A DNA stretch of 64,000 bases from Oscillospiraceae bacterium. GTDB lineage: Bacteria > Bacillota > Clostridia > Oscillospirales > Ruminococcaceae. Every line of letters starts with the position of its first letter. Positions within the stretch are counted from its first letter, which is position 1. The stretch spans positions 1-64,000 of the forward strand of contig WRCY01000007.1 of NCBI GenBank assembly GCA_009783695.1. The letters run 5' to 3'. Of this stretch, positions 7,460-16,486 are shown one piece after another. The translations under genes were made by a program, and so were the position numbers. The notes beneath the pieces were generated by a model. That model saw only the letters and a program-made list of their open reading frames with translations. It did not search any database and was not told the DNA's origin.

Positions 7460-8161
7460 CTACGAACTCCCTTCCGGATACTTTTTATAGCCCGGATGCC
7501 TGCCGGTTATGCCATAAAACTCCCTCATGCCGCAAAGTTTGTCGATGTTTTCGCGTGACATCTCGTCCGCTCCGCCGAGCAGATGTGCATTTAAGCTGAT
7601 TTTCGCCCACAGCTCCAGCGTTTCCATGCGGTAGTAGGCGGTAATCAAATCCGCGCCCATAGTCAGCGCGCCGTGATTTCGCAAAAGCAGCGCGTCATGC
7701 TCATGCAGGTACGGCGCAACAGCGTCGGGAACTTCGCTTGTGGACGGCGTTGCATACGGCGCGACGGGAACACTGCCGATTGCGATAATTGCCTCGACCA
7801 TCGTATACTCGTCAAGAGCGCGGTTCGCCACCGCGTAGCCCGCGGCTGCGGGCGGGTGCGCGTGCAGAACCGCGCCTATATCCCCCCGCTCCTCGTAACA
7901 GCGCAGGTGCATCTTAATTTCGGACGACGGCTTTAAACCGTCCGCACTTTCAACAACTTCGCCCTTTGCATTAATTTTCACGATTTTATCGGGGGTTATG
8001 AAGCTTTTGCTCATGCCGGTCGGCGTCGTTAAAAAAAGCCCGTCACCGAGCTTTACCGAAATATTACCGTCGTTGGCGGCGACCCAGCCGAGCTGCCACA
8101 TCTTTCTGCAAATATCACAGATTTGATTTTTAATATCAATTTCATTCATATTTATTTTCAT
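7460..8161 (-). CDS. Class II aldolase/adducin family, 233 aa
   Basis: Zinc-dependent aldolase or epimerase of the fuculose-1-phosphate aldolase / ribulose-5-phosphate 4-epimerase family. Visible motifs: NDGNIS, TPTGMSK (phosphate loop), KPSSEIKMH with the catalytic Glu, the zinc ligands in LHAHPP, and LLRNHGALTMG with the third zinc His. Likely cleaves or epimerises a phosphorylated sugar in the cytoplasm; exact substrate unknown. The preceding gene is pssA, and the whole gap between them is filled by two tandem leader repeats, so it is probably co-transcribed. Confidence 0.9.
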   Translation of the reverse strand: MKINMNEIDIKNQICDICRKMWQLGWVAANDGNISVKLGDGLFLTTPTGMSKSFITPDKIVKINAKGEVVESADGLKPSSEIKMHLRCYEERGDIGAVLHAHPPAAAGYAVANRALDEYTMVEAIIAIGSVPVAPYATPSTSEVPDAVAPYLHEHDALLLRNHGALTMGADLITAYYRMETLELWAKISLNAHLLGGADEMSRENIDKLCGMREFYGITGRHPGYKKYPEGSS

Positions 8162-8309
8162 TAAGTCCTTCCTTCACAAATGAATCATGAAAACAACGTT
8201 TTCCCCGATTCAGTTGTTTTATTTTCAAACTTTCGCCAAGCCCTTTCTTCACCAACGGGAAATAAAATGCTTCATTTTCCCGATTTTATATCAGCTGTCT
8301 TCAAACTTT
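8162..8309 (-). repeat. Leader repeat family, two tandem copies
   Basis: Copy 1 (8234-8309) and copy 2 (8162-8233), read on the minus strand, both begin AAAGTTTGAA, contain ATCGGGGAAAACG or ATCGGGAAAATG followed by a T-rich arm, and end with GAAGAAAGGGCTTG or GAAGGAAGGACTTA. Copy 2 supplies the ribosome site of the aldolase gene. Together they occupy nearly the whole pssA-aldolase gap. Confidence 0.85.
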
Positions 8310-8319
8310 ATATTCCTTT

Positions 8320-8919
8320 TTAAAAGATAAATATTACCGCTAAGAAAACCAATCCCAGTATAATAAGTCCCTTTTGGCAGAAGCCGTATTTCTTGAATTT
8401 CACCGACGAAAGCATAAGCGTGCCCAGCGTGAAGAAAACAGCCGCCGGAATCCATGCGGCAAACAGGCTCTGCTCCGCATACAGCCATATCGTGATGATT
8501 GCAAACAGCATCGCGCCCGGAACGGGCATGCCCGTGAAATGCGGCTGTTTCTCCGCCGTCGTCACAGTGATAAAGTATCCGAGCCGCCATAAGCCGCAAA
8601 CAGCGTAAAATGAGCAGGCGGCGACAATTAATACCGAAACCTGCACAAACGTATAGAGCATCAAAACAGGGACGACGCAGCACACAAAAAAATCCGTCAG
8701 CAAATCCATATACTCGCCGAAGCGCGTCTGCTGTTTCAGTTTTTTCGCCAGGAAGCCGTCGATTACGTCCATGAAAGTAGCCAGCAGCAGGCAGAAAATC
8801 GTGCTCCTCATATTCCCCTGGAGCATGAAAAAGCAGGCGATTATACCCGAAACAAGACCCGTCGTCGTCGCAAGATTCGGAATGTTTATGTATTCAAGAG
8901 GAGGAAAAAATTTCTTCAT
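8320..8919 (-). CDS. pssA: CDP-diacylglycerol-serine O-phosphatidyltransferase
   Basis: Makes phosphatidylserine from CDP-diacylglycerol and serine in the cell membrane. The CDP-alcohol phosphotransferase signature is present with correct spacing: MDVIDGFLAKKLKQQTRFGE then YMDLLTDF (DG..A, eight residues, G...D...D). A Lys replaces the usual Arg in DGxxAR. About six membrane spans follow; 199 aa is normal for the Gram-positive PssA class. It starts 6 bases after the psd stop on the same strand; the two enzymes make phosphatidylethanolamine in sequence. Confidence 0.93.
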   Translation of the reverse strand: MKKFFPPLEYINIPNLATTTGLVSGIIACFFMLQGNMRSTIFCLLLATFMDVIDGFLAKKLKQQTRFGEYMDLLTDFFVCCVVPVLMLYTFVQVSVLIVAACSFYAVCGLWRLGYFITVTTAEKQPHFTGMPVPGAMLFAIITIWLYAEQSLFAAWIPAAVFFTLGTLMLSSVKFKKYGFCQKGLIILGLVFLAVIFIF

Positions 8920-8925
8920 ACAACC

Positions 8926-9864
8926 TTAAATCTCCGGATTTTCAAAATTCGTCCCAAGCGGTTCACCCGCGCTTATTTTTGACTCGAAGCCCTTTTCGGT
9001 CTGTGCAAGGATTTCACCGTCGGGAACAAGGGTATCCTTTTTAAAAAACATCAGCACCAGCGACCCGCCCGGCAGAAAATAACTCGCCTGCTGCCCCCGG
9101 CTTACCGTCTGCCCCCCCTCGAAACAGTGCACGATACTGCCCACGAAAGTCGCGCCGACCTCCACTAAAATCACGTCGCCGAAATTCTCCGTAGAAACTG
9201 AAAAAACCGCACGCTTGTTGCGGCAGTACAGCCGCGCAATGCGCCCGACCGCCAGCGGATTTACCGAATACAAATGCCCTTTGATAAACTTCGGGGCGCC
9301 GACAACGCCGTCGTCGAAAAAGTGCATGCGGTGATAATTCGTGGGCGTCAGCCGAAGCCTAACCATCGTCCCGCCTCTGTACTCCTCCGCCAGCCTACCG
9401 TCCCCGAACAGCTCCGGTAAAGAGAATACGGAATCCTTCGCCGCTATTAGATTTTCCGGCTCTATACCTGTGTTTATCGACACTAACCCCTCGCACGGCG
9501 AGCCCAGCACACCCTGCTTTTCGGGGAAACTCAGATTATTTTTCTCCCTTGCGAAAAAATCTGCAAAGCTTCTGTAAGTCCCCTCGCAGCCGGTCATATC
9601 CACGCGGTACTTTTTTATGAACTTCGGAATCCTGCGCGCCGAGGACCTTGTGCGGCAATAACGCCCGTACAGGCGGCTCACAAGCTTTCTCTTCACCAAA
9701 AACAACATCGGCGGCCCGCAAACCGGGTTCCCGTAAATAAGGCGCATGCCTTTTTCGGCGGGTATGAACTCTTTTTCGTACTGCCCGTTGTTGTATATTA
9801 TGACATCGTCCTGCTTATTATTTCTTTTGAGTTTATTTTTAGATTTAAGTTTAATGCGTTTCAT
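8926..9864 (-). CDS. psd: Phosphatidylserine decarboxylase
   Basis: Converts phosphatidylserine to phosphatidylethanolamine. The self-cleavage site that creates the pyruvoyl group is seen as FLPGGSLVLMF (GGS, near residue 267). Other family motifs are NYHRMHFF and VGATFVGSI. Length (312 aa) fits the type II bacterial enzymes. The N-terminal 25 residues are strongly basic (KRIKLKSKNKLKRNNK), which is unusual and may be a membrane contact. It ends 7 bases before pssA starts. Confidence 0.93.
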   Translation of the reverse strand: MKRIKLKSKNKLKRNNKQDDVIIYNNGQYEKEFIPAEKGMRLIYGNPVCGPPMLFLVKRKLVSRLYGRYCRTRSSARRIPKFIKKYRVDMTGCEGTYRSFADFFAREKNNLSFPEKQGVLGSPCEGLVSINTGIEPENLIAAKDSVFSLPELFGDGRLAEEYRGGTMVRLRLTPTNYHRMHFFDDGVVGAPKFIKGHLYSVNPLAVGRIARLYCRNKRAVFSVSTENFGDVILVEVGATFVGSIVHCFEGGQTVSRGQQASYFLPGGSLVLMFFKKDTLVPDGEILAQTEKGFESKISAGEPLGTNFENPEI

Positions 9865-9870
9865 CTCCTT

Positions 9871-10449
9871 TTATCCTTCAGCTCCCTCCAAAAAATATGT
9901 CGCTTCCATATCTGCAACTGTAAGCGCGAACGCGAGCGGATATTTCTCGAGCGCGCTGCCGATTGTATTTTTATCCTCAGTCCCCGAGAATCCCATATGC
10001 CAGCGGATTGCCATTGCCTCCTCGCGAGTCAGCCGCATGAAGCCGCTAATCATATAAACCGACTTCTCGCCGTGCCCGTAAGGCAGGCTGTCCTCGAAGT
10101 TATAGCAAGGTACCTTATCCCACACGCCCGTGACCTCGTTCTTGACGTTCCGGGTGCTTTTCTTGTAGACGTCAACCTTGCAGACATCGTGCAGAAGCGC
10201 GCAAATGGCGATGCTTTCTTCAGAATAATCAAACTTGTAAACGTCTTTTACGCGCTCCCGTTCAAGATAGTCGGTAAGGCAGCGATAAACATTGACGCTA
10301 TGGCTAACCAGCCCGCCCTCGAAAGAGCCGTGATAGCGCGTGCTTGCGGGCGCGGTGAAGAAGTCGCTGTTATTCAGAAACTCCAGCATTTTGTCGGCGC
10401 CGGGGCGGGTTATATTCGTGCTGTAAATCTCGGTGAACTCAGTCTTCAT
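9871..10449 (-). CDS. HD-domain phosphohydrolase, 192 aa
   Basis: Metal-dependent HD-superfamily hydrolase. The first histidine lies in GGLVSHSVNVYR, the HD pair in AICALLHDVCKVDVYK, further metal ligands in IRWHMG and a C-terminal Asp in LTVADMEA. Resembles the HD part of YhaM-like proteins, without the OB-fold RNA-binding module, so nuclease activity is not implied. Lies 6 bases upstream of psd and is probably co-transcribed with it. Substrate unknown; nucleotide-type substrates are common for the family. Confidence 0.85.
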   Translation of the reverse strand: MKTEFTEIYSTNITRPGADKMLEFLNNSDFFTAPASTRYHGSFEGGLVSHSVNVYRCLTDYLERERVKDVYKFDYSEESIAICALLHDVCKVDVYKKSTRNVKNEVTGVWDKVPCYNFEDSLPYGHGEKSVYMISGFMRLTREEAMAIRWHMGFSGTEDKNTIGSALEKYPLAFALTVADMEATYFLEGAEG

Positions 10450-10523
10450 ATTTTATTAAATCCTCTCTTCACCAAAAATATAATATAAAAATATCGTTTC
10501 TCCGACTCAAATACTTTGCTTTC
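10450..10523 (-). repeat. Leader repeat family copy
   Basis: Minus strand AAAGCAAAGTATTTGAGTCGG, then GAGAAACGATATTTTTATAT, ending GGTGAAGAGAGGATTTAATA just before the HD gene ATG. Lies between the BMP lipoprotein and HD genes and provides the ribosome site (GAGAGGA). Confidence 0.8.
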
Positions 10524-10539
10524 ACGCTTATCGCCGCTC

Positions 10540-11724
10540 TTACTGCTTTATTACAAAATCAGAAAGCACAATATCCGTCAGCGGTTCCGAGAAATTCTTC
10601 TCGGTGTCAATGATATTCGTGAGCCATCTCATCGTGAACACCTGCGAAATATACAGCGAACTGCCTTTTTCCACGCGAATCGCACCGGCTCTGTCACGAA
10701 TTTCTCCGCCGAAAACAGCGGAGCGCTCGTCCATAATAATCGCCCGCAGCTCATTCGCAAGGTCCCGCGTGCCCGGCTTCACGCGGTCATCCTCGAAGCC
10801 AATCATTTCTACCATGCCGTGAAGCAGCCCGCGCTGCGTGAGGTCGCCGAAAACTCCGACATTGCCGTACATATAATTACGCGTCTTGTCTATAAGATAC
10901 GTGTTTAAGTTGAGATACATTCCTGTAATATAGTGCTCGGGCGCGAGCTCGGGCAGATTATATGCAAAGCCCATCACGCCGACGCCGAGCTGCTCGCAGA
11001 GTTTAATGCCGTATTCGTCCGACTGATACACAAAAATAATGTCGCAGCCCTGATTTATAAGGTCATTTATCGCCGCTCTCGTATCGTCGTGATGCGCCGA
11101 CAGCGCCCAGTTTATTGAAACGTCAACCTGCGCGTGCTGAAGCTCCCGCACTCCCAGCGCAAACGCGTTGGCTATGCCGTGAGCGTTGTACATATTATTG
11201 TCAATAACCATGCCGACCCGGTTTGTATAGGTGTTGAACGCCGCAGTAAAGCCGCAGACGTTCGCCGCCTGGAACAGGAGCGGTTGTACCGAAGCCAAAT
11301 TCGGCGACTGGTCGGTGCCTCCGAAGCTGACGAAATATACGTCCGTGTATTTGCGCGCCGCCAGGACGACGGCGGAGTTGAACGTGTTCGACGCCGCGAC
11401 TATGACGTTCGCGCCGGCCTCAGCCATTCTGTCAACAGCTTCTTCAAACTGCAATACACGCACATTTTCCATATAACAGGTTTCTGCCCCGAGCGTCCGC
11501 TCAAGCTGGTTACGCGCAACTTCAAAAACAGCAGTCATCGGGTCGCCGCCCACCTGCCCGCCGTATATAAAACCAACCTTTGTATCAAGCGGATATGGGT
11601 TTACTTCCTCTTCGGTTATGAACATGCCGCCGAGGTCCATGCCCGCGCCGTCGCCGCAGGCAGCAAGCAGCCCCAATCCCGTCAGCCCGCACAAAATAAA
11701 TGTAATGATTTTTTTTAATTTCAT
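10540..11724 (-). CDS. BMP-family substrate-binding lipoprotein, 394 aa
   Basis: Signal peptide with lipobox (GLLAAC, Cys at about 23) and a periplasmic-binding-protein fold like the basic membrane protein / Med family: KVGFIYGGQVGGDPMTAVF, VIVAASNTFNSAVVLAAR, YFVSFGGTDQSPN, GCDIIFVYQSDEYGIKL. Related proteins (PnrA, TmpC) bind purine nucleosides and feed an ABC importer. No permease or ATPase gene is adjacent, so the ligand and partner are unknown; a sensor role is possible. It follows the decarboxylase through a leader repeat. Confidence 0.82.
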   Translation of the reverse strand: MKLKKIITFILCGLTGLGLLAACGDGAGMDLGGMFITEEEVNPYPLDTKVGFIYGGQVGGDPMTAVFEVARNQLERTLGAETCYMENVRVLQFEEAVDRMAEAGANVIVAASNTFNSAVVLAARKYTDVYFVSFGGTDQSPNLASVQPLLFQAANVCGFTAAFNTYTNRVGMVIDNNMYNAHGIANAFALGVRELQHAQVDVSINWALSAHHDDTRAAINDLINQGCDIIFVYQSDEYGIKLCEQLGVGVMGFAYNLPELAPEHYITGMYLNLNTYLIDKTRNYMYGNVGVFGDLTQRGLLHGMVEMIGFEDDRVKPGTRDLANELRAIIMDERSAVFGGEIRDRAGAIRVEKGSSLYISQVFTMRWLTNIIDTEKNFSEPLTDIVLSDFVIKQ

Positions 11725-11803
11725 TTTTAACTATACCTTTCCTGTACCGGCGGGAAATAAAAAGCTTAGATTTCTCCGTTTTAGTACCGATTGTTTCAAA
11801 CTT
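11725..11803 (-). repeat. Leader repeat family copy overlapping a stop codon
   Basis: Minus strand GAAGTTTGAAACAATCGG, then AAACGGAGAAATCTAAGC with TTTTTATTTCCCGCC, ending GGAAAGGTATAGTTAAAA before the BMP gene ATG. The opening GAAGTTTGA contains the TGA stop of the upstream decarboxylase gene, so the element spans exactly from stop to start. Confidence 0.8.
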
Positions 11804-13037
11804 CCCCTGCCTCCGTAATTCTTATTCTGTCCACCCCGAAGCCTTTTAATAATTCTGCGGCTTCTTTGTTTATAATCTCTCCCGGCATAACGAGCGGCAC
11901 ACCCGGCGGACACGGCGCTTTTATACAGGCGCATACTTTCCCCGCTGCCTCTTCAAGGCGCAGTACAGCGCAGTTCCTGTCCGGCGCGAACAGCGCGTCA
12001 CGTATGCTCATTGCCTTTTCAAGCTTTAAAGACGGCTCGTTCATTGCTGCGAGCGGCTTTTTCCGTTCTATTCTCCCGAAAGCAACGTAAACAGCCTTGG
12101 TTTCCGCCTCTGTTGTAATTGTCGAAAACAGCAAAGCCGTGCAGCTTCCGTCCGCATATTCACATTCAATGTTATTTTTTCGCAGTTCAAAAGTGAATTC
12201 TGCCCCCGTATAGCCGTATTCTCTCGCGTTCACAGTAATTCTTAAAGCATCGCTTTCCCGAAGCGGAAAACCGTCATGCACAAGTCTGCGCTTTAAATCC
12301 GCGACAAGCTCGAACGCCTCCGCCCTGCCGCCTGCAATATGCCTGTTACATAAATCAAGGCTTTCAAGAATCAAATACGACGGGCTCGACGTCCCGAACA
12401 GCGCGGCTGCGGCTTCGGCATTCCCGGTAAACCGCTCGTCACTTAAATGCAGATACGCTGCTCCGGTAAGAGCAGGCAAAGTTTTATGCGCGCTGTCCGC
12501 GGTCATAGCCGCCCCCTGGGTAATCGGGTGAGTCCCCAAAAACACGCGATATGCGCCATGCGCATTGTCAACTAAAAGCGGTATTTTCCCGCATATATCA
12601 GCAATGCTTCTTATATCATACTCGTCGCCGTAATAATTGAGGCTGTTTATGAAAACTGCCGCTGTACCGGGCTTTATCGCGTGTGAAACCTCGTCTGCAT
12701 TATAAATCCAATCAACCTCAAAACCGAGCAGCGCACATGACGATACAAAGCTCCTGTGAGCATATCTCATAGCCGCGATTCTGTTCCCGCCCGCCATCCT
12801 CACAAGCGTCAGCATAGCCTGTACCGCAAGCGTGCTCCCCGAGCAGGAGTAAAGCGTCTTCTTCGCGCCGAAGAGCTTTGCAGCTATGCTTTCGCTTTCT
12901 GCGATTATGCTTACAGCGCCGTCTATTTCAGTTATATCGTGCGAAAATTCGCGCCCTTTGTGTCCCGGCATATGGCAGCGCACACGGTTCTTCTCACTAT
13001 ACTTTTTAAGGAAATCGTGAATCGGGGTACTCACCAT
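11796..13037 (-). CDS. Orn/Lys/Arg decarboxylase-like PLP enzyme, 413 aa
   Basis: Fold-type I PLP decarboxylase of the SpeA/YaaO group: MPGHKGR near the start, SGSTLAVQAML, the cofactor lysine in DSAHKTLPALTGAAYLHL (about residue 185), LVDNAHGAYR before it, and a C-terminal PCPPGVPLVMPGE that is diagnostic of the group. Likely decarboxylates arginine, lysine or ornithine to a polyamine precursor. Slightly short compared with about 480 aa in relatives. Starts one base after the FapA stop, so co-transcribed. Confidence 0.9.
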   Translation of the reverse strand: MVSTPIHDFLKKYSEKNRVRCHMPGHKGREFSHDITEIDGAVSIIAESESIAAKLFGAKKTLYSCSGSTLAVQAMLTLVRMAGGNRIAAMRYAHRSFVSSCALLGFEVDWIYNADEVSHAIKPGTAAVFINSLNYYGDEYDIRSIADICGKIPLLVDNAHGAYRVFLGTHPITQGAAMTADSAHKTLPALTGAAYLHLSDERFTGNAEAAAALFGTSSPSYLILESLDLCNRHIAGGRAEAFELVADLKRRLVHDGFPLRESDALRITVNAREYGYTGAEFTFELRKNNIECEYADGSCTALLFSTITTEAETKAVYVAFGRIERKKPLAAMNEPSLKLEKAMSIRDALFAPDRNCAVLRLEEAAGKVCACIKAPCPPGVPLVMPGEIINKEAAELLKGFGVDRIRITEAGEV

Positions 13038-13038
13038 T

Positions 13039-14481
13039 TTACTGAGCCTTCCCCTTTACCGTAAACGGCAGGTATGCTAAATGTCCCTCATCGTCCTTGC
13101 CAATCATGACCTTGGTTAAGTGCCGGTCAACGATTAAAAGCTCCGAGCCGATGCGAACCGTTACCCCCGGCCATAAGTCTTTATGTACGATTATATACTG
13201 GTCGCCCGCGGAATCCAATTCTTTTTCAATTTCCGCGATTCTTCCCGTAAGCACTTTCACCTCGCGCTGGAAAGTAAATCTCGAGCGGATAGCAGTGGTG
13301 AGCATAGCTTCGCGGTCAGCGGGGAGCTGACCCGTATTCTTCTTCTGCTCCTGAAGCACCTCCGCCACCTGTAAAAGTTTTTTCGTGCGTTCCTCAAGGT
13401 CCTTGATTTTATTGGTGAGCTCAAGCTTTTCCTCGGTGAGCACCGCGCTGTTGCCGAGCGTAATCTGCGTCTTTGTATAGCTTTCAGTACCGATAATATT
13501 CGCGGTAAAGCCGCCGATTGCTATATGCTTGCCCCCGAAAACAACGCCGCGCCCCTGCGTCAGATTAATCGTTCCCCCGCAGAAAACCTCACCGGCTATT
13601 ATTGACTGGCTGCTGAAGCTGCCCTGACATTCGATTTTTGAGCTTTCGCAGAAGCCGAGTTTAATGTCGCCCTTTGCAATCAAATCGGAATTCACGCTGC
13701 CGAGATTGATTATGATATTCCCATCGGCTATAACTGTCGCGCCCGTCACAGTGCCGTTGATTGTCACTGTCTTTTTTGATTTGACAGTGAAATTCTCCGC
13801 TACGTTTCCTTTTATGAGAACGTCGCCGATAAAGTCTATATTGCCCGTAGAAACGTCCACGTTTTCCTTAATCACCAGCGTTTCCTCAACAGCGAAGCTG
13901 CCCTTCTGCCAGACAAGATTACCGCTGATTGCCGCTTTAATCTCAGTTTCCTCGTCATTTATCACGGTTCCGGGCCCGACAGCGTACTTCATTTCCTTAC
14001 CGGCAATCGGAGACAGCTCCTGCCCGAAGACGTTCACGCCCGGCACTCCCTCATCCGGGTGGTAAATGATTGCAATCAGCTCGCCTTCGATTATATTGCG
14101 CACGAGCCCCAGGTCTTTGTAGTCAACTTCGCCGAGCTTGCCTTTCTTCGGGACAAGCTCATTCGTGGTTTCAAAAAGGTAGTCAATGCGCCCGTCGCGC
14201 CCGTTGACCGCTTTTACACCTCTGGAAATCACGACTTTTTTACCGTAGCGCTTCTCCTCGAGAAGCGTCTTTGCCTCATCAAGGCTGACCTCGTGCGTGA
14301 TTCCGTACGCGCTGACTTCCTCGGTTATGTCTTTAAAAGTGACAGGGTCGCCGCCGTCACGCTCCTCAGTTATGCACAGGTAGGCTTCCATCTTCGATTC
14401 GTTCGTGCTGATTACGACCGCTCCGTTTATTGGTATGCGTTCATCGGCAGCGCCGCCGGCGTTTGAATTATCTTCGCTCAT
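13039..14481 (-). CDS. FapA/DUF342-family polymer-binding protein, 480 aa
   Basis: Member of the DUF342 (FapA) family. N-terminal region resembling the FapA N domain (MEAYLCITEERDGGDPVTFK), then a parallel beta-helix with repeated short motifs (NIDFIGDVLIKGNVAENFTV, TVTINGTVTGATVIADGNII), then a coiled coil (LTEEKLELTNKIKDLEERTK, about residues 345-420). Relatives are linked to cell-surface or flagellar functions and often bind regulators; no flagellar genes are seen here. First gene of the leftward run, with GGAGGG before the ATG. Confidence 0.85.
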   Translation of the reverse strand: MSEDNSNAGGAADERIPINGAVVISTNESKMEAYLCITEERDGGDPVTFKDITEEVSAYGITHEVSLDEAKTLLEEKRYGKKVVISRGVKAVNGRDGRIDYLFETTNELVPKKGKLGEVDYKDLGLVRNIIEGELIAIIYHPDEGVPGVNVFGQELSPIAGKEMKYAVGPGTVINDEETEIKAAISGNLVWQKGSFAVEETLVIKENVDVSTGNIDFIGDVLIKGNVAENFTVKSKKTVTINGTVTGATVIADGNIIINLGSVNSDLIAKGDIKLGFCESSKIECQGSFSSQSIIAGEVFCGGTINLTQGRGVVFGGKHIAIGGFTANIIGTESYTKTQITLGNSAVLTEEKLELTNKIKDLEERTKKLLQVAEVLQEQKKNTGQLPADREAMLTTAIRSRFTFQREVKVLTGRIAEIEKELDSAGDQYIIVHKDLWPGVTVRIGSELLIVDRHLTKVMIGKDDEGHLAYLPFTVKGKAQ

Positions 14482-14589
14482 GGCCGCCCTCCTTTCCCGT
14501 ATTTTATTTCTGTTAAATTATTTTTTCACAAATGAACCGTGAAAACAACATTTTCCCCGATTCAATTGTTTTATTTTAAAACTTGCATC
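14482..14589 (-). repeat. Leader repeat family copy with extended 3' end
   Basis: Minus strand AAGTTTTAAAATAAAACAAT, then TGAATCGGGGAAAATGTTG and TTTTCACGGTTCATTTGTGA, close to the second 8.2-kb copy. The usual AAGGA end is changed to AAAAATAATTTAA and a separate GGAAAGGAGGGC precedes the FapA ATG, so this copy has an added ribosome site. Confidence 0.8.
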
Positions 14590-14752
14590 TTAAAAAGCCT
14601 ATTTTATTAATAATAACACATTTCAACGTAAAATTCTATAGTTTTTTCCTCTTTTTTTTGTAAATAATGAAAATATTTTCGAGCCGTATTTGTCACTTTT
14701 CACGAATTTTCTTTAAAAGCGACTCAAAAAACGTCTAAAACAGAGAAAACCA

Positions 14753-14781
14753 TTGACTTTGCCTAAAATTTATATTATAAT
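14753..14781 (+). promoter_or_regulatory. Sigma-A promoter, very short leader
   Basis: TTGACT (14753-14758), 17-base spacer, TATAAT (14776-14781). The predicted transcript start near 14788 is 6 bases before the GTG at 14794 and 15 before the alternative TTG at 14803. Confidence 0.85.
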
Positions 14782-14793
14782 GAGTGAAAGCGG

Positions 14794-15933
14794 GTGATTT
14801 ATTTGCTGATTTATATACTCCTGCCTGTGGCTGCTATAGTTTTCGGAGTTTTTCTCTGCCGGGAAAAACTTAAAAGCGCAGGCAAGGTTATTTATTGCGC
14901 CCTTGCGGGCGCGGGGCTGTTCGCCGTCGCCGCAATGCGGCTCGAGGTAGGCTACGACTATATCCTTTATGCCAACTGGTTCAACGATTTGCGCCTTATG
15001 TCCGAGGGCGAGATTATACTTTGGTCCCGCGAGAAAGGCTTTACGCTGCCGCTCAAAATTATGGCGGATGTATCTTCAAGCTTTCAGGTTATGTTCGTGC
15101 TGATTGCCTTTGTGATTACGCTGGGCGTAATTCTGCTTGTTTACAGGCGTTCGGCCGCCCCCTGGGTCAGCGTAACTGCGTTTTTGGTCTTCGGATTGTT
15201 TTTTAACTCGCTTAACTTCATGCGGCAGTTCATAGCTGCGGTATTTATAGCTTTCGCGCTGTTTTATGTCGCTAAGAATCGGTTTTTCCGGTTCGCGGGG
15301 CTTGTCCTCTTAGCGTCGGCTTTCCATTTTTCCGCGCTGCTTTTACTGCCGTTCTTCTTCATATTAAAAATCAAGTTGAATTACATATCGCTCGTTGTTA
15401 TGCTGGCGGGCTCAGTTGTTGCCTATATATACATAACCCCGCTCATGGACTGCGTTACCAATTACTTTTATAAAGGCTACGACCCCGTCACGAGCATCGA
15501 AGCCGCACACGGGCTCACCCCCGCCTACACAATCGCATTCGCCGTATTTTTCGTATTAGCGTTTTTGCTCCGAAAGATGATTTGCCGCCGCAACCCGCAC
15601 GCAAACACGCTGCTCATGGCGATGTATTTCGTGGTTTTCTTCAGTTTTTTAGGGACTGTACACGGCATACTCTCGCGGCTTGCACTGCTTTTTATAGTTG
15701 CACCTGTACTGATTCTTAGCGCGGAGATTTACATGGTTCTGCGCGATTTGATTCGTCTTACTTTTAAAGATGCAGAAATGTCTAAAAAGAAAGCGCGTGT
15801 TTTTGCGGCTGCCGTTTTAAGCTTAGTTTTCCTCGGCCTCGGCGGGTTTTATTACAGCTTCCTGCTTGAGGACAATTATAATGGCGTGGTGCCTTATCGT
15901 ACTATTCACGAACGGGAACGGGAGGTGCTGTGA
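14794..15933 (+). CDS. EpsG-family membrane protein, 379 aa
   Basis: Polytopic membrane protein of the EpsG (Wzy-like) family: about ten hydrophobic spans, with the family features RLEVGYDYILYANWF in the first loop, FNSLNFMRQFIAAVFIAFAL (the conserved N..RQ..A motif) and ASAFHFSALLLLPFF (SxFHxSAL motif). These proteins act in surface polysaccharide assembly. Start is GTG at 14794, or TTG at 14803 if a longer leader is needed. Overlaps the next gene by one base. No glycosyltransferase is adjacent, so the polymer is unknown. Confidence 0.85.
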   Translation: MIYLLIYILLPVAAIVFGVFLCREKLKSAGKVIYCALAGAGLFAVAAMRLEVGYDYILYANWFNDLRLMSEGEIILWSREKGFTLPLKIMADVSSSFQVMFVLIAFVITLGVILLVYRRSAAPWVSVTAFLVFGLFFNSLNFMRQFIAAVFIAFALFYVAKNRFFRFAGLVLLASAFHFSALLLLPFFFILKIKLNYISLVVMLAGSVVAYIYITPLMDCVTNYFYKGYDPVTSIEAAHGLTPAYTIAFAVFFVLAFLLRKMICRRNPHANTLLMAMYFVVFFSFLGTVHGILSRLALLFIVAPVLILSAEIYMVLRDLIRLTFKDAEMSKKKARVFAAAVLSLVFLGLGGFYYSFLLEDNYNGVVPYRTIHEREREVL

Positions 15934-16442
15934 TGGAGGCGCTGCGCTCAAAAACTCTGCTTCGTATTTTCCGCTCCGCTTTTACCGGCGACTGCACATT
16001 TCTGCTCGCTGTAACGCTTGCGGCGGCGTTTTATGTCTACGAAAAGGCACTTCCCTACGGCGAGTTAATCTCACTCACGCTCACGATTGCAACTCTTGCT
16101 GCGTGGATTTGGCTTTCCTTTACATCGGGCTTTATGCGGCGGCGTGCGTTTTTGATTTTCACGCTTATTTACTGGCTTTTGCCGCAGTTTATTATCATAA
16201 GGTTTCAGGATATCGCCATACAGGATTACAGCACGACTCTGCACATTTCCTCGCGCATATCGGGACTGCTGGTGCGCGCGCCGCTGGACAGCGTTTCCGG
16301 CCTTTTGAACGTAAGCTCCTTCATCACCGGTATGTTTTTGCTTTTGCTGTGTGCGATTGCTTTTCTCTCCGGCTTCATCTTCCGCGACAAATGCAGCTCC
16401 CGGCATTGGTACCGCGTCTTTCGGGAGCGGTATAATATATAA
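15933..16442 (+). CDS. Hypothetical four-span membrane protein, 169 aa
   Basis: ATG at 15933 overlaps the EpsG-like stop (TGATG), with GGAGG 7 bases upstream; the outer GTG at 15930 is less likely. Four hydrophobic spans are visible: FLLAVTLAAAFYVYE, LISLTLTIATLAAWIWLSF, FLIFTLIYWLLPQFIIIRF and FITGMFLLLLCAIAFLSGFI, ending in a basic tail. No family recognised. Its coupling to EpsG suggests a helper in surface-polymer export or a membrane partner. Confidence 0.75.
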   Translation: MEALRSKTLLRIFRSAFTGDCTFLLAVTLAAAFYVYEKALPYGELISLTLTIATLAAWIWLSFTSGFMRRRAFLIFTLIYWLLPQFIIIRFQDIAIQDYSTTLHISSRISGLLVRAPLDSVSGLLNVSSFITGMFLLLLCAIAFLSGFIFRDKCSSRHWYRVFRERYNI

Positions 16443-16486
16443 CTAAAGATACCAACAAGCATCAATTAACGAAAGGAATCGTAAAA